From Chloroflexota bacterium (GTDB lineage Bacteria; Chloroflexota; Dehalococcoidia; Lucifugimonadales; UBA2985), in contig JAPPHY010000005.1 in assembly GCA_028877205.1 (NCBI GenBank), positions 1 to 64,000 of the forward strand: a DNA stretch of 64,000 nt, written 5' to 3'. A model generated the notes under the pieces. That model was given only the letters and a program-made list of their open reading frames with translations, ran no database searches and had not been told where the DNA came from. This document shows positions 7,899-16,671 of this stretch, in pieces. Within the stretch, counting starts at the first letter, position 1, and every line of letters begins with the position of its first letter. Made by a program: the position numbers and the translations under genes.

Positions 7899-10800
7899 TT
7901 GCATCTGATCACCGGCATGGCAATCAGCAGGCGGTCCGTAACACTGCTGGCCATCATCATCCTGCTGATCTCCGGCGTTACCGCCTACAACACCCTGCGC
8001 GTGGACCTGTTCCCGGAGATCGAGTTCCCCCTCGTTGCCATCACCGCCGAGTACCCTGGAGCCAACCCTGACGCGGTGGCCGCGGAGGTCACCGCGCCCA
8101 TCGAATCAGCGATTTCGGGCATCGACCAGCTGGACCGCATCCAGTCCACCACCTTCGAGGGAAACACTCTCGTGCTCGCCACCTTCGTGTTCGGTACGGA
8201 CATGACGCGCGCGGAGAGCGATGTCGAGGCCGCCATGAGCAGTCTGGGCCTCCCGGAAGGCGTCGAGAGGCCGGAGGTCGGCCGCTTCAGCCCACAGGAG
8301 TTCCCTGTCATGCAGCTCAGTGCTGTGTCCGACCGGGACCTGGCCGACACTCGCGCGTTGGTGCAGTCCACGATCCTCCCCGCGCTCAACGAGATCGACG
8401 GCGTCATGCGGGTCACAATGGTCGGCGAGGTGGAGCGGCGCGTCCGGATCACGGTCAATCCGCAGAGAATGCTCGAGAACAGCATATCTCTGGAGCGGAT
8501 CAGCGCGGCGCTCACGGACAACAATCTCAGCACGCCGGCCGGCCTCGTCTTCGATGGATTCCAGGCCATGCCCGCCAAGACTACGCACACTCTCAGCTCC
8601 GTTGAGGAGATTGCGGACCTCATCATCGGCGCCTCGGAGACCGGACCGGTCCGCCTAAGCGACGTGGCAGATGTGCGGCTGGCGGCCGGCGCTCCTCGCA
8701 CTATCTCCCGCACCAACGGCAAGCCAAGCATCAGCGTATCCGTGCTCAAGGAGGCCGAGGCCAACACAGTGGAGGTCACCGGCGATATCCGGGATACACT
8801 CGACACGCTGGACCTGCCGGACGACGTGGAGATCGTTATCGTGTCCGATCAGGGCCCGCAAATCCAGTCACAGATAGACAACCTGAGACGCGAGGCCATC
8901 TTCGGGTTCCTGTTCGCCGTCTCAGTCGTGTTCGCCTTCATGCTGACCATCCGGCCCACGGTGCTCCGTGGTCTGGGCAACACCCTGCGCCCTACCATCG
9001 TCATAGGACTGTCCATTCCGCTCAGTGTGTTCACAGGCGTGCTGCTGCTGGCGTGGCAGGATCTGACCCTAAACTTCATGACGCTCGGCGGTCTTGCAAT
9101 CTCCGTGGGCCGCGTCGTCGACGATTCGATCGTCGTGCTTGAGAACGTGTACCGCCACATTCAAGCCGGACGCGATCGCTGGAAGGCAGCCCTGGACGCC
9201 ACCACGGAGGTCGGACCCGCCATCTTCGCCTCCACGCTGACGACCGTGGTCGTGTTCGCGCCTCTCGGCTTCATCCAGGGGCTGGTTGGCGCGTTCTTCC
9301 TGCCGTTCGCCCTCACAGTCACCTTTGCGCTCCTCGCCTCACTGGTGGTGGCGCTCACCGCCGTCCCGGTGCTTGGAGCGTACCTGGTCCGGCCCGGCGA
9401 CCTGACCGGCGCGGCGCTGGAGGACGAGAACGGCGTCATAATCCAGGAAACGTGGATGCAGCGAGCCTACACGCCCGCTCTGCGGTGGGTGCTCCGTCAC
9501 AAGGCGGTCACGCTCGCAGGGGTCTTCCTGCTGACTGCGAGCAGCCCTGCCCTCCTTGCGGTCATCCCCATCACGTTCCTGCCATCCGGCGGCGACCGCA
9601 GCCTCACCATGGAGCTAAGCGCACCTCCCGGCACACCTCTGGACGCCACAATCGAGCAGGTGGAAGAGATAGAGGCGCGTGTCGCCCAAATCTCGGACCT
9701 GTACGTGGCCACGATTGGCTCCTCCGCCTTCGGGCCGAGAGCGGGGCCCGGCGGCCTCAACGAGGCCAGTTTCCTTGTGAACCTGCCCCGCGACGCTCCA
9801 GAGGACATTGCGGACACCCTGCGTGACGAGCTGGAGCAGCCGGGCAGGACGCTGAGGATTGCGGAGGTGAGCGCCGGGCCTCCATCCAGCGGGGTGGACA
9901 TAAGCATCACCGGCTCCAACTACGACGACATTGTCAACACGGCTGAGCAACTCGTCGCTGCCATCACGCCGATTGAAGGCATCGAGAACCTTGAGAGCAA
10001 CGTCGCGCAGGCTCGCGACGAGGTCTCCATTCTGGTCGACCCGCAGAAGGCCGGAGCAATAGGACTGAGCACGCGCCAAATTGGCCTGCAGCTCAGCCAG
10101 TACCTCACCGGCCGCACTATAACCACCATCGTGCTCGATGGAGAGCGCACGGACGTGACGCTTGCGGCCGACCCGCGTTTCGTGGCTGGCCTCGACCGGC
10201 TGAGGCAGCTGACCATAACCGGGCCGGGCGGCGCAGCGCGCCTTGGGGACCTGGCGAGCGTTGAAGTGCGCGAGGGGCCGGTCGTCATCAGCCGCACCGA
10301 CGGACAGCGGTCCGCCACGATAACCGCGGACATAACCTCCGATGACACCCAGCGGGTCGGCCGGCTAATCGATCAGGAGATTGATACCGTGGACGACGAT
10401 CCAAACATCAACATCGTAAGCGGCGGCATTTTCGCAGACATCGCAGAGGGCTTCCGAGCGATCTTCATTTCGATGGCGGTGGGCATTGTGCTGGTCTACC
10501 TCGTCATGGTGGTCAGCCTTGGCTCTCTCCGTAATCCTCTGGTCATCGTGACCAGCCTGCCGCTTGCCCTTATCGGCGTCCTGGTGGCACTGGCGGTCAC
10601 GGGCCACTCCCTCGGCATAGCCGCGATGATGGGCGTGCTGCTGCTAATCGGTATCGTGGTAACCAATGCCATCGTGCTCATCACGTTCGTGGAGCAGCTG
10701 CGAGCCCGTGGGCTGTCCGTGTACGAAGCGCTGATCACGGGCGGGCGCGTCCGGCTCCGCCCCATCCTCATGACGGCGTTGACGACCAGCTTCGCGCTGG

Positions 10801-11000
10801 TCCCGCTGGCTGCTACTGCCCAGGAAGGCGGAATTGTGAGCGCTGAGCTGGCAACCGTGGTGATAGGCGGCCTGGCGAGCTCCACGTTCCTGACGCTATT
10901 CGTGGTGCCAATCGTCTACGCTCTGTTCAACGACAGCATACCGGGACTGTTCCGGCGTGGTCGTGTGGATGCGCAGGAGGAGACACCGGAGACGGCGTAG
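7899..11000 (+). CDS. RND-family efflux permease (AcrB/HAE1-like)
   Basis: A 1033-residue proton-driven exporter with the usual duplicated architecture: a TM helix, a large extracytoplasmic loop and six helices, repeated. Conserved features include the TM1 region, the TM4 proton-relay pair in GRVVDDSIVVLENV (about D408/D409), and the TM10-11 region with the GRVRLRPILMTALTT signature near residue 950. The length matches AcrB-like pumps. The start is TTG at 7899, behind a CCAGGGGGAG site; an ATG at 7917 is a close alternative. No membrane-fusion or outer-membrane channel gene is adjacent, so it may work alone or with partners elsewhere. The substrate is unknown. Confidence 0.93.
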   Translation: MHLITGMAISRRSVTLLAIIILLISGVTAYNTLRVDLFPEIEFPLVAITAEYPGANPDAVAAEVTAPIESAISGIDQLDRIQSTTFEGNTLVLATFVFGTDMTRAESDVEAAMSSLGLPEGVERPEVGRFSPQEFPVMQLSAVSDRDLADTRALVQSTILPALNEIDGVMRVTMVGEVERRVRITVNPQRMLENSISLERISAALTDNNLSTPAGLVFDGFQAMPAKTTHTLSSVEEIADLIIGASETGPVRLSDVADVRLAAGAPRTISRTNGKPSISVSVLKEAEANTVEVTGDIRDTLDTLDLPDDVEIVIVSDQGPQIQSQIDNLRREAIFGFLFAVSVVFAFMLTIRPTVLRGLGNTLRPTIVIGLSIPLSVFTGVLLLAWQDLTLNFMTLGGLAISVGRVVDDSIVVLENVYRHIQAGRDRWKAALDATTEVGPAIFASTLTTVVVFAPLGFIQGLVGAFFLPFALTVTFALLASLVVALTAVPVLGAYLVRPGDLTGAALEDENGVIIQETWMQRAYTPALRWVLRHKAVTLAGVFLLTASSPALLAVIPITFLPSGGDRSLTMELSAPPGTPLDATIEQVEEIEARVAQISDLYVATIGSSAFGPRAGPGGLNEASFLVNLPRDAPEDIADTLRDELEQPGRTLRIAEVSAGPPSSGVDISITGSNYDDIVNTAEQLVAAITPIEGIENLESNVAQARDEVSILVDPQKAGAIGLSTRQIGLQLSQYLTGRTITTIVLDGERTDVTLAADPRFVAGLDRLRQLTITGPGGAARLGDLASVEVREGPVVISRTDGQRSATITADITSDDTQRVGRLIDQEIDTVDDDPNINIVSGGIFADIAEGFRAIFISMAVGIVLVYLVMVVSLGSLRNPLVIVTSLPLALIGVLVALAVTGHSLGIAAMMGVLLLIGIVVTNAIVLITFVEQLRARGLSVYEALITGGRVRLRPILMTALTTSFALVPLAATAQEGGIVSAELATVVIGGLASSTFLTLFVVPIVYALFNDSIPGLFRRGRVDAQEETPETA

Positions 11001-11018
11001 ACAGGGGACGGGGCGGCC

Positions 11019-11777
11019 TCACGCCAGTATCTTGGACAGGAACTCCTGGGCTCGCTCGTGCTTGGGGTTGGTGAAGAACTCCTCCGCCGTTCCCTCCTCG
11101 ATGACGAGCCCCTCATCGAACATCATGATGCGGTCTGCAACCTCGCGCGCGAAGCCAATCTCGTGGCTCACGATGAGCATCGTCATTCCCGAGTGAGCCA
11201 GTTCCCGCATCACGTCCAGCACCTCGTTTATCATCTCCGGATCAAGCGCAGACGTCGGCTCGTCGAAGAGCATGATCTTGGGTTGCATGGCCAGCGCGCG
11301 CGCGATGGCGACTCGTTGCTGCTGTCCACCGGAGAGCTGTCCGGGAAACTTCCCTGCCTGTTCCGGAATGCCCACGCGCTCCAGCAACTCGTTTGCTATC
11401 TCCTCCGCCCTTGCCTTCGGCCACTTACGGACCTTCTGGGGCGCAAGCGTGATGTTTTGCATAACCGTTAGATGCGGAAAGAGGTTGAACTGCTGGAACA
11501 CCATCCCCACCTCTCTTCGAATCGTGTCCACGTTCCGCACGTCGTTCGAGAGCTCGACGCCGTCAACCACGATTGTGCCGCGCTGGTGCTCCTCTAGCCG
11601 GTTGATCGTCCGAATGAACGTCGACTTGCCTGAGCCGGACGGGCCAAGAATGACCACCTTTTCGCCGCGCCTGACCGAGGTGGTGATGCCTCTCAACACG
11701 TGAAAGGACCCGAACCACTTGTGCAGGTCTTCGCACACTATAATGTCGTCGGTGGTATCGCCTTGATCTTCGTACAT
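11019..11777 (-). CDS. aapP: General L-amino acid ABC transporter, ATP-binding protein
   Basis: A 252-residue ABC ATPase that powers polar amino-acid import. The Walker A is GPSGSGKST (about 46-54), the Q-loop [12 protein letters not shown], the signature [15 protein letters not shown] and the Walker [14 protein letters not shown], followed by the switch histidine in VSHE. The sequence is typical of the polar amino-acid (PAAT) family, as in GlnQ/AapP. The start at 11777 has GGAGG 7 bases upstream; a much longer open frame in the same phase is spurious because it overlaps the permease gene. It is the last gene of the aapJQMP operon, 17 bases after aapM. Confidence 0.95.
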   Translation of the reverse strand: MYEDQGDTTDDIIVCEDLHKWFGSFHVLRGITTSVRRGEKVVILGPSGSGKSTFIRTINRLEEHQRGTIVVDGVELSNDVRNVDTIRREVGMVFQQFNLFPHLTVMQNITLAPQKVRKWPKARAEEIANELLERVGIPEQAGKFPGQLSGGQQQRVAIARALAMQPKIMLFDEPTSALDPEMINEVLDVMRELAHSGMTMLIVSHEIGFAREVADRIMMFDEGLVIEEGTAEEFFTNPKHERAQEFLSKILA

Positions 11778-11794
11778 TTTGCTCCCTCCTCTAC

Positions 11795-13045
11795 TCAGCG
11801 CCTGCCCACGCCAAGATGCTCCTCGATCCTGCGGCTGATGTGGGACATGCTGTATGTGAATATCCAGAAGACCAGGGCCAGGAAGATGAACAGCTCCTGT
11901 GCGCTCGCTATGAACTCCGGGTTGCCCTGGATGAATGCCCTGCTGTACGTCAATATGTCCTGCATGCCGATGATGAAGACCAGCGTGGTGTCTTTGAAGA
12001 GCGCAATGAACTGGCCCACGATGGCGGGAATCACGTTGCGTATGGCCTGGGGCAGAGTGATGAACATGGTGGACTGCCAGGTCTTCAGGCCCAGCGACTG
12101 CGCCGCCTCCGTCTGTCCTCGATGAAGCGCTTGCAGGCCGCCGCGAATGTTCTCGGCCATGTAGGCGGCGCTGAACAGTGTGATCACTATGCCGGCGCGC
12201 ATCAGTGAGTTTACCGGGAAGTCTTTCGGAAAGGCGAGCGGCACCAGGGTCTGGGACATGAATAGCAGGGTAATCAGGGGTACGCCTCGGAATATTTCGA
12301 TGAAGAGTACGCACAGCAGCTTCACCACCGGCAGCCTGCTGCGCCGCCCCAGAGCCAGCCCTACTCCCAGAGGGAAGCTGAGGGTTATGCCGGCCACGGC
12401 CAGCAGCAGGTTCAGCATGAGACCGCCCCAGTGGTTCACGGACACTGGTTGCATCCCGGGGATTCCCTCCACCCCGCGCAGCAGTACCAGCGTGACGACA
12501 AAGGTGCCCACCGCCAGTATGGCCAGCCAGCGAGCGGTTCCCAAGCCGGTGTGGCGGGCCAGGAACCAGCCCAGCGCCAGGGCGGGTATGTTGGCCAGAA
12601 GCAACAGTCGCACGTCCATACCCATCTCGTCCAGGCCGTAGGGCAGCAGCGAGAAGGCGGCGAGTACCGCAACGACTCCAATCGCGTATCGCTTGGTCAG
12701 CCCTCCGCCGGCGATGCCCCAACCCATGCCCAGCAGCATGGTCACCAACAGTAGCGCCGCTTGGGGCCTCCAGAAGCAGTCCTGTCCTGGACATGCGGAT
12801 TCCGTGTTGTACGGGCCCATGATCAGCCGACCGCTCAGCGTGGCTATGACCGTCCAGTCGGACTCGAAGGCCAGCCACCGAAGCGAGGACCACAGGACGA
12901 TTCCAAGAATGGCGAGGGATATGACAGTCAGAGTCGTGTTGAACCGGTTGCTGAACAGGTTGGCGTGCGCCCACCCCAGCGCCCCCTGCTCAATGACGGG
13001 AGGCGGGAGGACCGGCTTCTGCAGTGTCGTATCAGGAGATGACAT
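11795..13045 (-). CDS. aapM: General L-amino acid ABC transporter, permease AapM
   Basis: A 416-residue inner-membrane permease. The C-terminal 220 residues carry the binding-protein-dependent transport domain, with the EAA loop around GQTEAAQSLGLKTWQSTMFITLPQAIRNVIPAI. The N-terminal half has extra helices and a soluble insert (PYNTESACPGQDCFWRP), as is typical of AapM and longer than the usual 220-residue PAAT permeases. Together with AapQ it forms the channel for polar amino acids. It starts 9 bases after the end of aapQ, in the same operon. Confidence 0.93.
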   Translation of the reverse strand: MSSPDTTLQKPVLPPPVIEQGALGWAHANLFSNRFNTTLTVISLAILGIVLWSSLRWLAFESDWTVIATLSGRLIMGPYNTESACPGQDCFWRPQAALLLVTMLLGMGWGIAGGGLTKRYAIGVVAVLAAFSLLPYGLDEMGMDVRLLLLANIPALALGWFLARHTGLGTARWLAILAVGTFVVTLVLLRGVEGIPGMQPVSVNHWGGLMLNLLLAVAGITLSFPLGVGLALGRRSRLPVVKLLCVLFIEIFRGVPLITLLFMSQTLVPLAFPKDFPVNSLMRAGIVITLFSAAYMAENIRGGLQALHRGQTEAAQSLGLKTWQSTMFITLPQAIRNVIPAIVGQFIALFKDTTLVFIIGMQDILTYSRAFIQGNPEFIASAQELFIFLALVFWIFTYSMSHISRRIEEHLGVGRR

Positions 13046-13054
13046 GGAAGTTGC

Positions 13055-14254
13055 TCATACGAATCGGATGAGGCGGTTGTACACGTTTCCAACCAGGGAG
13101 TACGCCAGGCTCATGGCCAGATATGCGAGCATGATCATGATGAATATGGAAACGGCCGGAGCCGTCTGGGTCATGGTCACGGCAACGTTCGTGAGATCGG
13201 AGTACCCAATGGCGGCCGCAAGGCTGCTGTTCTTGGTCAGGTTGAGGCACTGGCTGATCAGCGGAGGAATAATGACCCTAAGGGCCTGAGGGAACGTAAC
13301 GTGGCGCAGTGTCTTCATGTACGGCAGACCCAGGGAGCGAGCGGCCTCGGATTGCCCGCGACCCACAGACTGGATGCCCGCCCGGACAATCTCGGCGATA
13401 AATGACGAAGTGTAGATCACAAGGCCGACCAGGAGGGCAATCAGCCCACCAGGGGCGGTAAAGCCGCCCACCGGCCGACCGAAAGTCCCCTGCGGCTCAG
13501 GAGTCGAAACGTAGAATGGGGCCTCACCAAATGCCACGCTGACAAACAGCCAGGCGGCGGCCGCAACGAGTACAAAGGCCGAAATGCCCAGCGCCACCGG
13601 GTATGAGTTCACTCCCGTCAGCGTTTCGCGCCGTACCAACGCTCTGTGAACCGTCAATCCTGAGAATGCGGCAATCGCCGCCAGGCCTATGAACAGCAGC
13701 CCCGCGTCCAGGTTGGGGGCGTACGGCCAGGGTATGGAAATACCGCTATTGTTGATGTAGATCCGCTCGGCAATAACGTGTCCCTCGCGCACCTGCGGCA
13801 GCGCCAGGACAATGTAGAACCAGAAGAACAGCTGCACCAGCAGCGGCACGTTGCGGAAGAACTCGATGTAGACCAGCGCGGCCCTGGACACGATCCAGTT
13901 GCCGGACATCCGGGAGACGCCAACGAAGATGCCCAGTGCCGTCGCCAGGATGACGCCCACGATGGAGACGAGGAGGGTATTGGTGGCCGCCACGCCAAAG
14001 GCGTACAGGAAGCTGTCGGACGACTCGTAGGGCAGGAAGTGGTGCCCTATGGGAGTTTGATACTCGCGGGACAAAAAGCTGAAGCCATACGGGATATCTC
14101 TATCCCGTATGGCTCCACTTATGTTGAGGAAGAACCATGCTACGAGTGACACCGCCACGAGGGCCGATATCACCTGCAAGGCCCCCTGGATTACCTGGGT
14201 ATGCCGCCAGAGCGGGATACCTTTATAGTTCAATCCACGCGGTATGACCGCCAT
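13055..14254 (-). CDS. aapQ: General L-amino acid ABC transporter, permease AapQ
   Basis: A 399-residue permease and partner of AapM. It shows the AapQ pattern: an N-terminal helix, a segment reading PIGHHFLPYESSDSFLYAF, then the transport domain whose two halves flank a long central insertion with IYINNSGISIPWPYAP. The EAA loop is GQSEAARSLGLPYMKTLRHVTFPQALRVIIPPL near residue 320. The ATG at 14254 lies 9 bases after the aapJ stop codon, with GAGGT about a dozen bases upstream. Confidence 0.93.
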   Translation of the reverse strand: MAVIPRGLNYKGIPLWRHTQVIQGALQVISALVAVSLVAWFFLNISGAIRDRDIPYGFSFLSREYQTPIGHHFLPYESSDSFLYAFGVAATNTLLVSIVGVILATALGIFVGVSRMSGNWIVSRAALVYIEFFRNVPLLVQLFFWFYIVLALPQVREGHVIAERIYINNSGISIPWPYAPNLDAGLLFIGLAAIAAFSGLTVHRALVRRETLTGVNSYPVALGISAFVLVAAAAWLFVSVAFGEAPFYVSTPEPQGTFGRPVGGFTAPGGLIALLVGLVIYTSSFIAEIVRAGIQSVGRGQSEAARSLGLPYMKTLRHVTFPQALRVIIPPLISQCLNLTKNSSLAAAIGYSDLTNVAVTMTQTAPAVSIFIMIMLAYLAMSLAYSLVGNVYNRLIRFV

Positions 14255-14263
14255 AGCATTGAT

Positions 14264-15352
14264 TTACCTCAGAGGTGCAGCGTAGATCTGCCCTCCCTTG
14301 GGACAATCTGTGCAGCGGGCGTCCGCCCACAACGCGTTTCGGCCGTTCTCCCTGGGCAGGTTGATGCCACCGGCGCCCAGGTTGCGCTCGTAGATCTCAC
14401 CGTAATTGCCGACGTTGCGAATCACGTCCTGGGCCGCCGTCTGGCTGATGCCCAGTGTCTCCTGCCCGTACGAGCCGGACAGGCCAAAGAGTCGGTCGAC
14501 GACGGTGTCGCCGGTTTCGGCGGACGGCACGTTGCCGGAGTTAATCCCGTAGGCCTCGGAGTAGATGAGCATTCCCATCACGGTCTTGACGATGTCGTAC
14601 CACTGCTCGTCGCCGTGGGGGACAACCGGGCCCAGAGGCTCCTCGGAGATGGTCTCCGGCAGGATGACGTGATCATCCCTATTCTCGAAGGCGCTGCCTA
14701 TCGCGGCCAGCTGCGAGCGGTCGTTGGTGAACGCGTCGCACTGCTGGCTCTCGTACGCGGCCACCACCAGGTCGGTGTCCTCGAAGGTCAGCGCCGTGAT
14801 GTTCAGGTCGTACTGGTTGGAGAAGTCCTGAAGGTTCAACTCCGTGGTGGTTCCCTGCGTCACGCAGACTGAAGCGTCCTTCAAGTCCAGCGCACTATCG
14901 ATTCCCAGGTCCTTCCTGACCATGAAGCCCTGGCCGTCGTAGAACATGGTCTGGGCGTAGTTGCCCCACTGGGCGTCGCGGGATGTCGTCCACGTGACCG
15001 TTCGGACCAGCATGTCGACTTCGCCGGACTGGACCGTGGGACCGCGCTGGGCTGCCGTGATCAGCCTGATCTCAATAGCGTTGGGATCGCCCAGGACTGC
15101 TGTGGCAAGGGCCCGGCAGAGGTCGATGTCGAAGCCAACATTGTTGCCGTTGGCATCCAGATATCCGTAGCCCGGCACGTCATCACGACTGGCGCAGATT
15201 ACGGTACCCCTGTCCATCACCGTCTCAAGCCGGCTTTCCACCTCAGGGACAGGTGTAGCCTCAGGGGCAGGTGTAGCCTCTTCTTCGCACGCGATCAGCG
15301 CAAACAGACCGGCCATAATGGCCACTAGAATGATTGCAGTTCGACCCTTCAA
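14264..15352 (-). CDS. aapJ: General L-amino acid ABC transporter, substrate-binding lipoprotein
   Basis: A 362-residue extracytoplasmic amino-acid receptor. The N-terminus is a lipoprotein signal ending in a LIAC lipobox, followed by a short Pro/Thr/Glu linker. The mature part has the bacterial extracellular solute-binding (family 3) pattern with AapJ-specific segments such as GFDIDLCRALATAVLGDP, PTVQSGEVDMLVRT and EPLGPVVPHGDEQW. I start at the TTG at 15352 because GGAGGAA lies 8 bases before it and this gives a proper signal peptide; the open frame reaches 15415. It leads the aapJQMP operon. Confidence 0.93.
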   Translation of the reverse strand: MKGRTAIILVAIMAGLFALIACEEEATPAPEATPVPEVESRLETVMDRGTVICASRDDVPGYGYLDANGNNVGFDIDLCRALATAVLGDPNAIEIRLITAAQRGPTVQSGEVDMLVRTVTWTTSRDAQWGNYAQTMFYDGQGFMVRKDLGIDSALDLKDASVCVTQGTTTELNLQDFSNQYDLNITALTFEDTDLVVAAYESQQCDAFTNDRSQLAAIGSAFENRDDHVILPETISEEPLGPVVPHGDEQWYDIVKTVMGMLIYSEAYGINSGNVPSAETGDTVVDRLFGLSGSYGQETLGISQTAAQDVIRNVGNYGEIYERNLGAGGINLPRENGRNALWADARCTDCPKGGQIYAAPLR

Positions 15353-15386
15353 CTTGACGTTCCTCCATTTCGCAGAGTCTGCGGGC

Positions 15387-15415
15387 AAAATAGCACACCC
15401 CAAAACTAGAGTCAA
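15387..15415 (-). promoter_or_regulatory. Promoter of the aapJQMP operon
   Basis: Read on the minus strand: TTGACT (15415-15410), a spacer of 17 bases and TATTTT (15392-15387). It lies 35 bases before the aapJ TTG start. Confidence 0.55.
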
Positions 15416-15469
15416 CCGCCCCTAGCTCAAGCGTTGTTCCTCTGGGAACCGTAGTGATATGATGGTCTC

Positions 15470-15922
15470 GTGATGTGGAGCGCGCACAGCGGCCGGCCAT
15501 TGCGTATCCTGGCCGGATGGTGGCTAACCGCCATCGCGGCGTCCGTGCTCGTCCTGCCCTCCATCGGGCCGCTGCTGGACCACCACTTTGTTGAGCGGCT
15601 TCCCAGCCACGCACACTCCTACCAGGGCGATGTCACTCCGTCCCACGTCCACCCATACGAGATGCCCGGTCACCTCGGTCACGGCGCGCTTTCCCGCGAT
15701 ACGCTGCTGGAGGCCGGCAATGACCTATACATGGCCCGAGGCGGAGGCGCGGCAGTTGCGCCTGGTGACATCAACACTAAGCAGAGTCCGGACAGCCCTG
15801 TATTCTCAGGCTTGTTCGGACGCGACCTCCCGGCGCTGCTGGGACGAGCGGCCGGCACGCTGATGGGCGCTTTCATCCCGCCGCCGTGGACACCTCCTCG
15901 CCCCGTAGTCCTTTCCCGGTGA
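15470..15922 (+). CDS. Histidine-rich membrane-anchored or secreted protein of unknown function
   Basis: A 150-residue protein I do not recognise. Residues 11-35 form one hydrophobic signal/anchor segment. The following 45 residues are very rich in histidine (DHHF, SHAHS, SHVHPYEMPGHLGHG), which suggests extracytoplasmic metal binding. The C-terminus is proline-rich. The start is GTG at 15470 or ATG at 15473; a TATGAT box at 15458-15463 lies only 6 bases upstream, so the mRNA may be leaderless. It is followed on the same strand by the probable selenoprotein and a cytochrome c gene. A role in metal or redox handling is a guess from that context. Confidence 0.6.
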   Translation: MMWSAHSGRPLRILAGWWLTAIAASVLVLPSIGPLLDHHFVERLPSHAHSYQGDVTPSHVHPYEMPGHLGHGALSRDTLLEAGNDLYMARGGGAAVAPGDINTKQSPDSPVFSGLFGRDLPALLGRAAGTLMGAFIPPPWTPPRPVVLSR

Positions 15923-16050
15923 GAGCGCTCCCTCAATGAGGGCGTATCGGAGCTGCCCCCACAGTCGTCGGTCGGGCGACCTTCGCTACCGGCTACTGCC
16001 GCCATCGGCCGGGCAGCACAGACCATCAAAGAACCGGACCAAGGAGCTAT

Positions 16051-16647
16051 ATGCAGATCCTTCCCTCCGTTAGAGGCTACGGAAGGCCATTCGACTCCCT
16101 CACAAAGAGGGCGCGCGGCCGTCTCCGCGCCCTGCTGACCGGCATCTCAGCGATACTGATGCTTGCGGCTGCCGCCTGCGGCTCGGGCGGCTCCGCCGAG
16201 ACCGCTCAGGACTTCACCCTGCCGTCCGCGTTCGGTTCCAGCGTGTCCCTTTCACGCGTGCTGAGCGAGAACGACTCCGCTGTCATCGTCTTCTACCGAG
16301 GCTCGTTCTGAGGGGTCTGCCAGGCCCAGCTGGTTCAGCTGGCAGAGGCGTACCCGCAGTTCAGAGCGGAAGGAGTGGAGGTGCTGGCCATCAGCATGGA
16401 CGGCATAGTAAGAACCGCCCAGATGGCTTCGTACGCGAGGGCGGGATATCCCGTGCTCTCTGACCAGTCCGGCACGGTGGTACGCGACTATGGCGTATAC
16501 AACCTGCTCGGCGACATGCTGGCTGCACCGGCTACCTTCCTCATCCGCAGAGACATGACCATTGCCTGGCAGCACATAGGAAAGGACGTGTCAGACCGTC
16601 CGACGCCATCGGACATCCTGACCCGAATCCGTCAGTTGCAGCCATGA
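16051..16647 (+). CDS. Peroxiredoxin-like lipoprotein, probable selenoprotein (in-frame TGA at residue 87)
   Basis: A 198-residue AhpC/TSA-type thioredoxin-fold protein when the TGA at 16309-16311 is read as selenocysteine. Before the TGA come a lipoprotein-like N-terminus (cysteine in LAAAACGSGG, about C43), DFTLPSAFGSS and IVFYRGSF. After it, in the same frame, come GVCQAQL, VEVLAISMDG, YPVLSDQSG and APATFLIRRD, all standard for this family. The TGA sits where relatives have the peroxidatic cysteine (FYRG.WCPYC), giving a UxxC redox motif. A perfect hairpin starts 5 bases after the TGA. The start has AAGGAG 4 bases upstream. It probably reduces peroxides outside the membrane, next to a cytochrome c. 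A nonsense mutation or sequencing error is the alternative. Confidence 0.82.
16309..16346 (+). promoter_or_regulatory. Candidate bacterial SECIS element
   Basis: Directly after the TGA, TCTGCCAG (16316-16323) is a perfect complement of CTGGCAGA (16339-16346). An alternative fold pairs CCAGCTG (16326-16332) with CAGCTGG (16336-16342), plus TCTG/CAGA below it. Both folds can present the apical loop GTT at 16333-16335, beginning with G and 21 bases after the TGA, as expected for bacterial SECIS hairpins. Confidence 0.65.
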
Positions 16648-16671
16648 CACACATTCCAATCGAAGTAGGAC

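Noticed and set aside
11019-12974. A 651-codon frame extending the ABC ATPase into aapM.
   Set aside because: The extension has no homology pattern and overlaps the permease; the ATPase has its own start with GGAGG at 11777.
16321-16647. A separate gene starting after the TGA inside the peroxiredoxin-like gene (first internal ATG at 16396).
   Set aside because: The sequence after the TGA continues the same fold in the same frame and has no ribosome site; selenocysteine readthrough explains it better.
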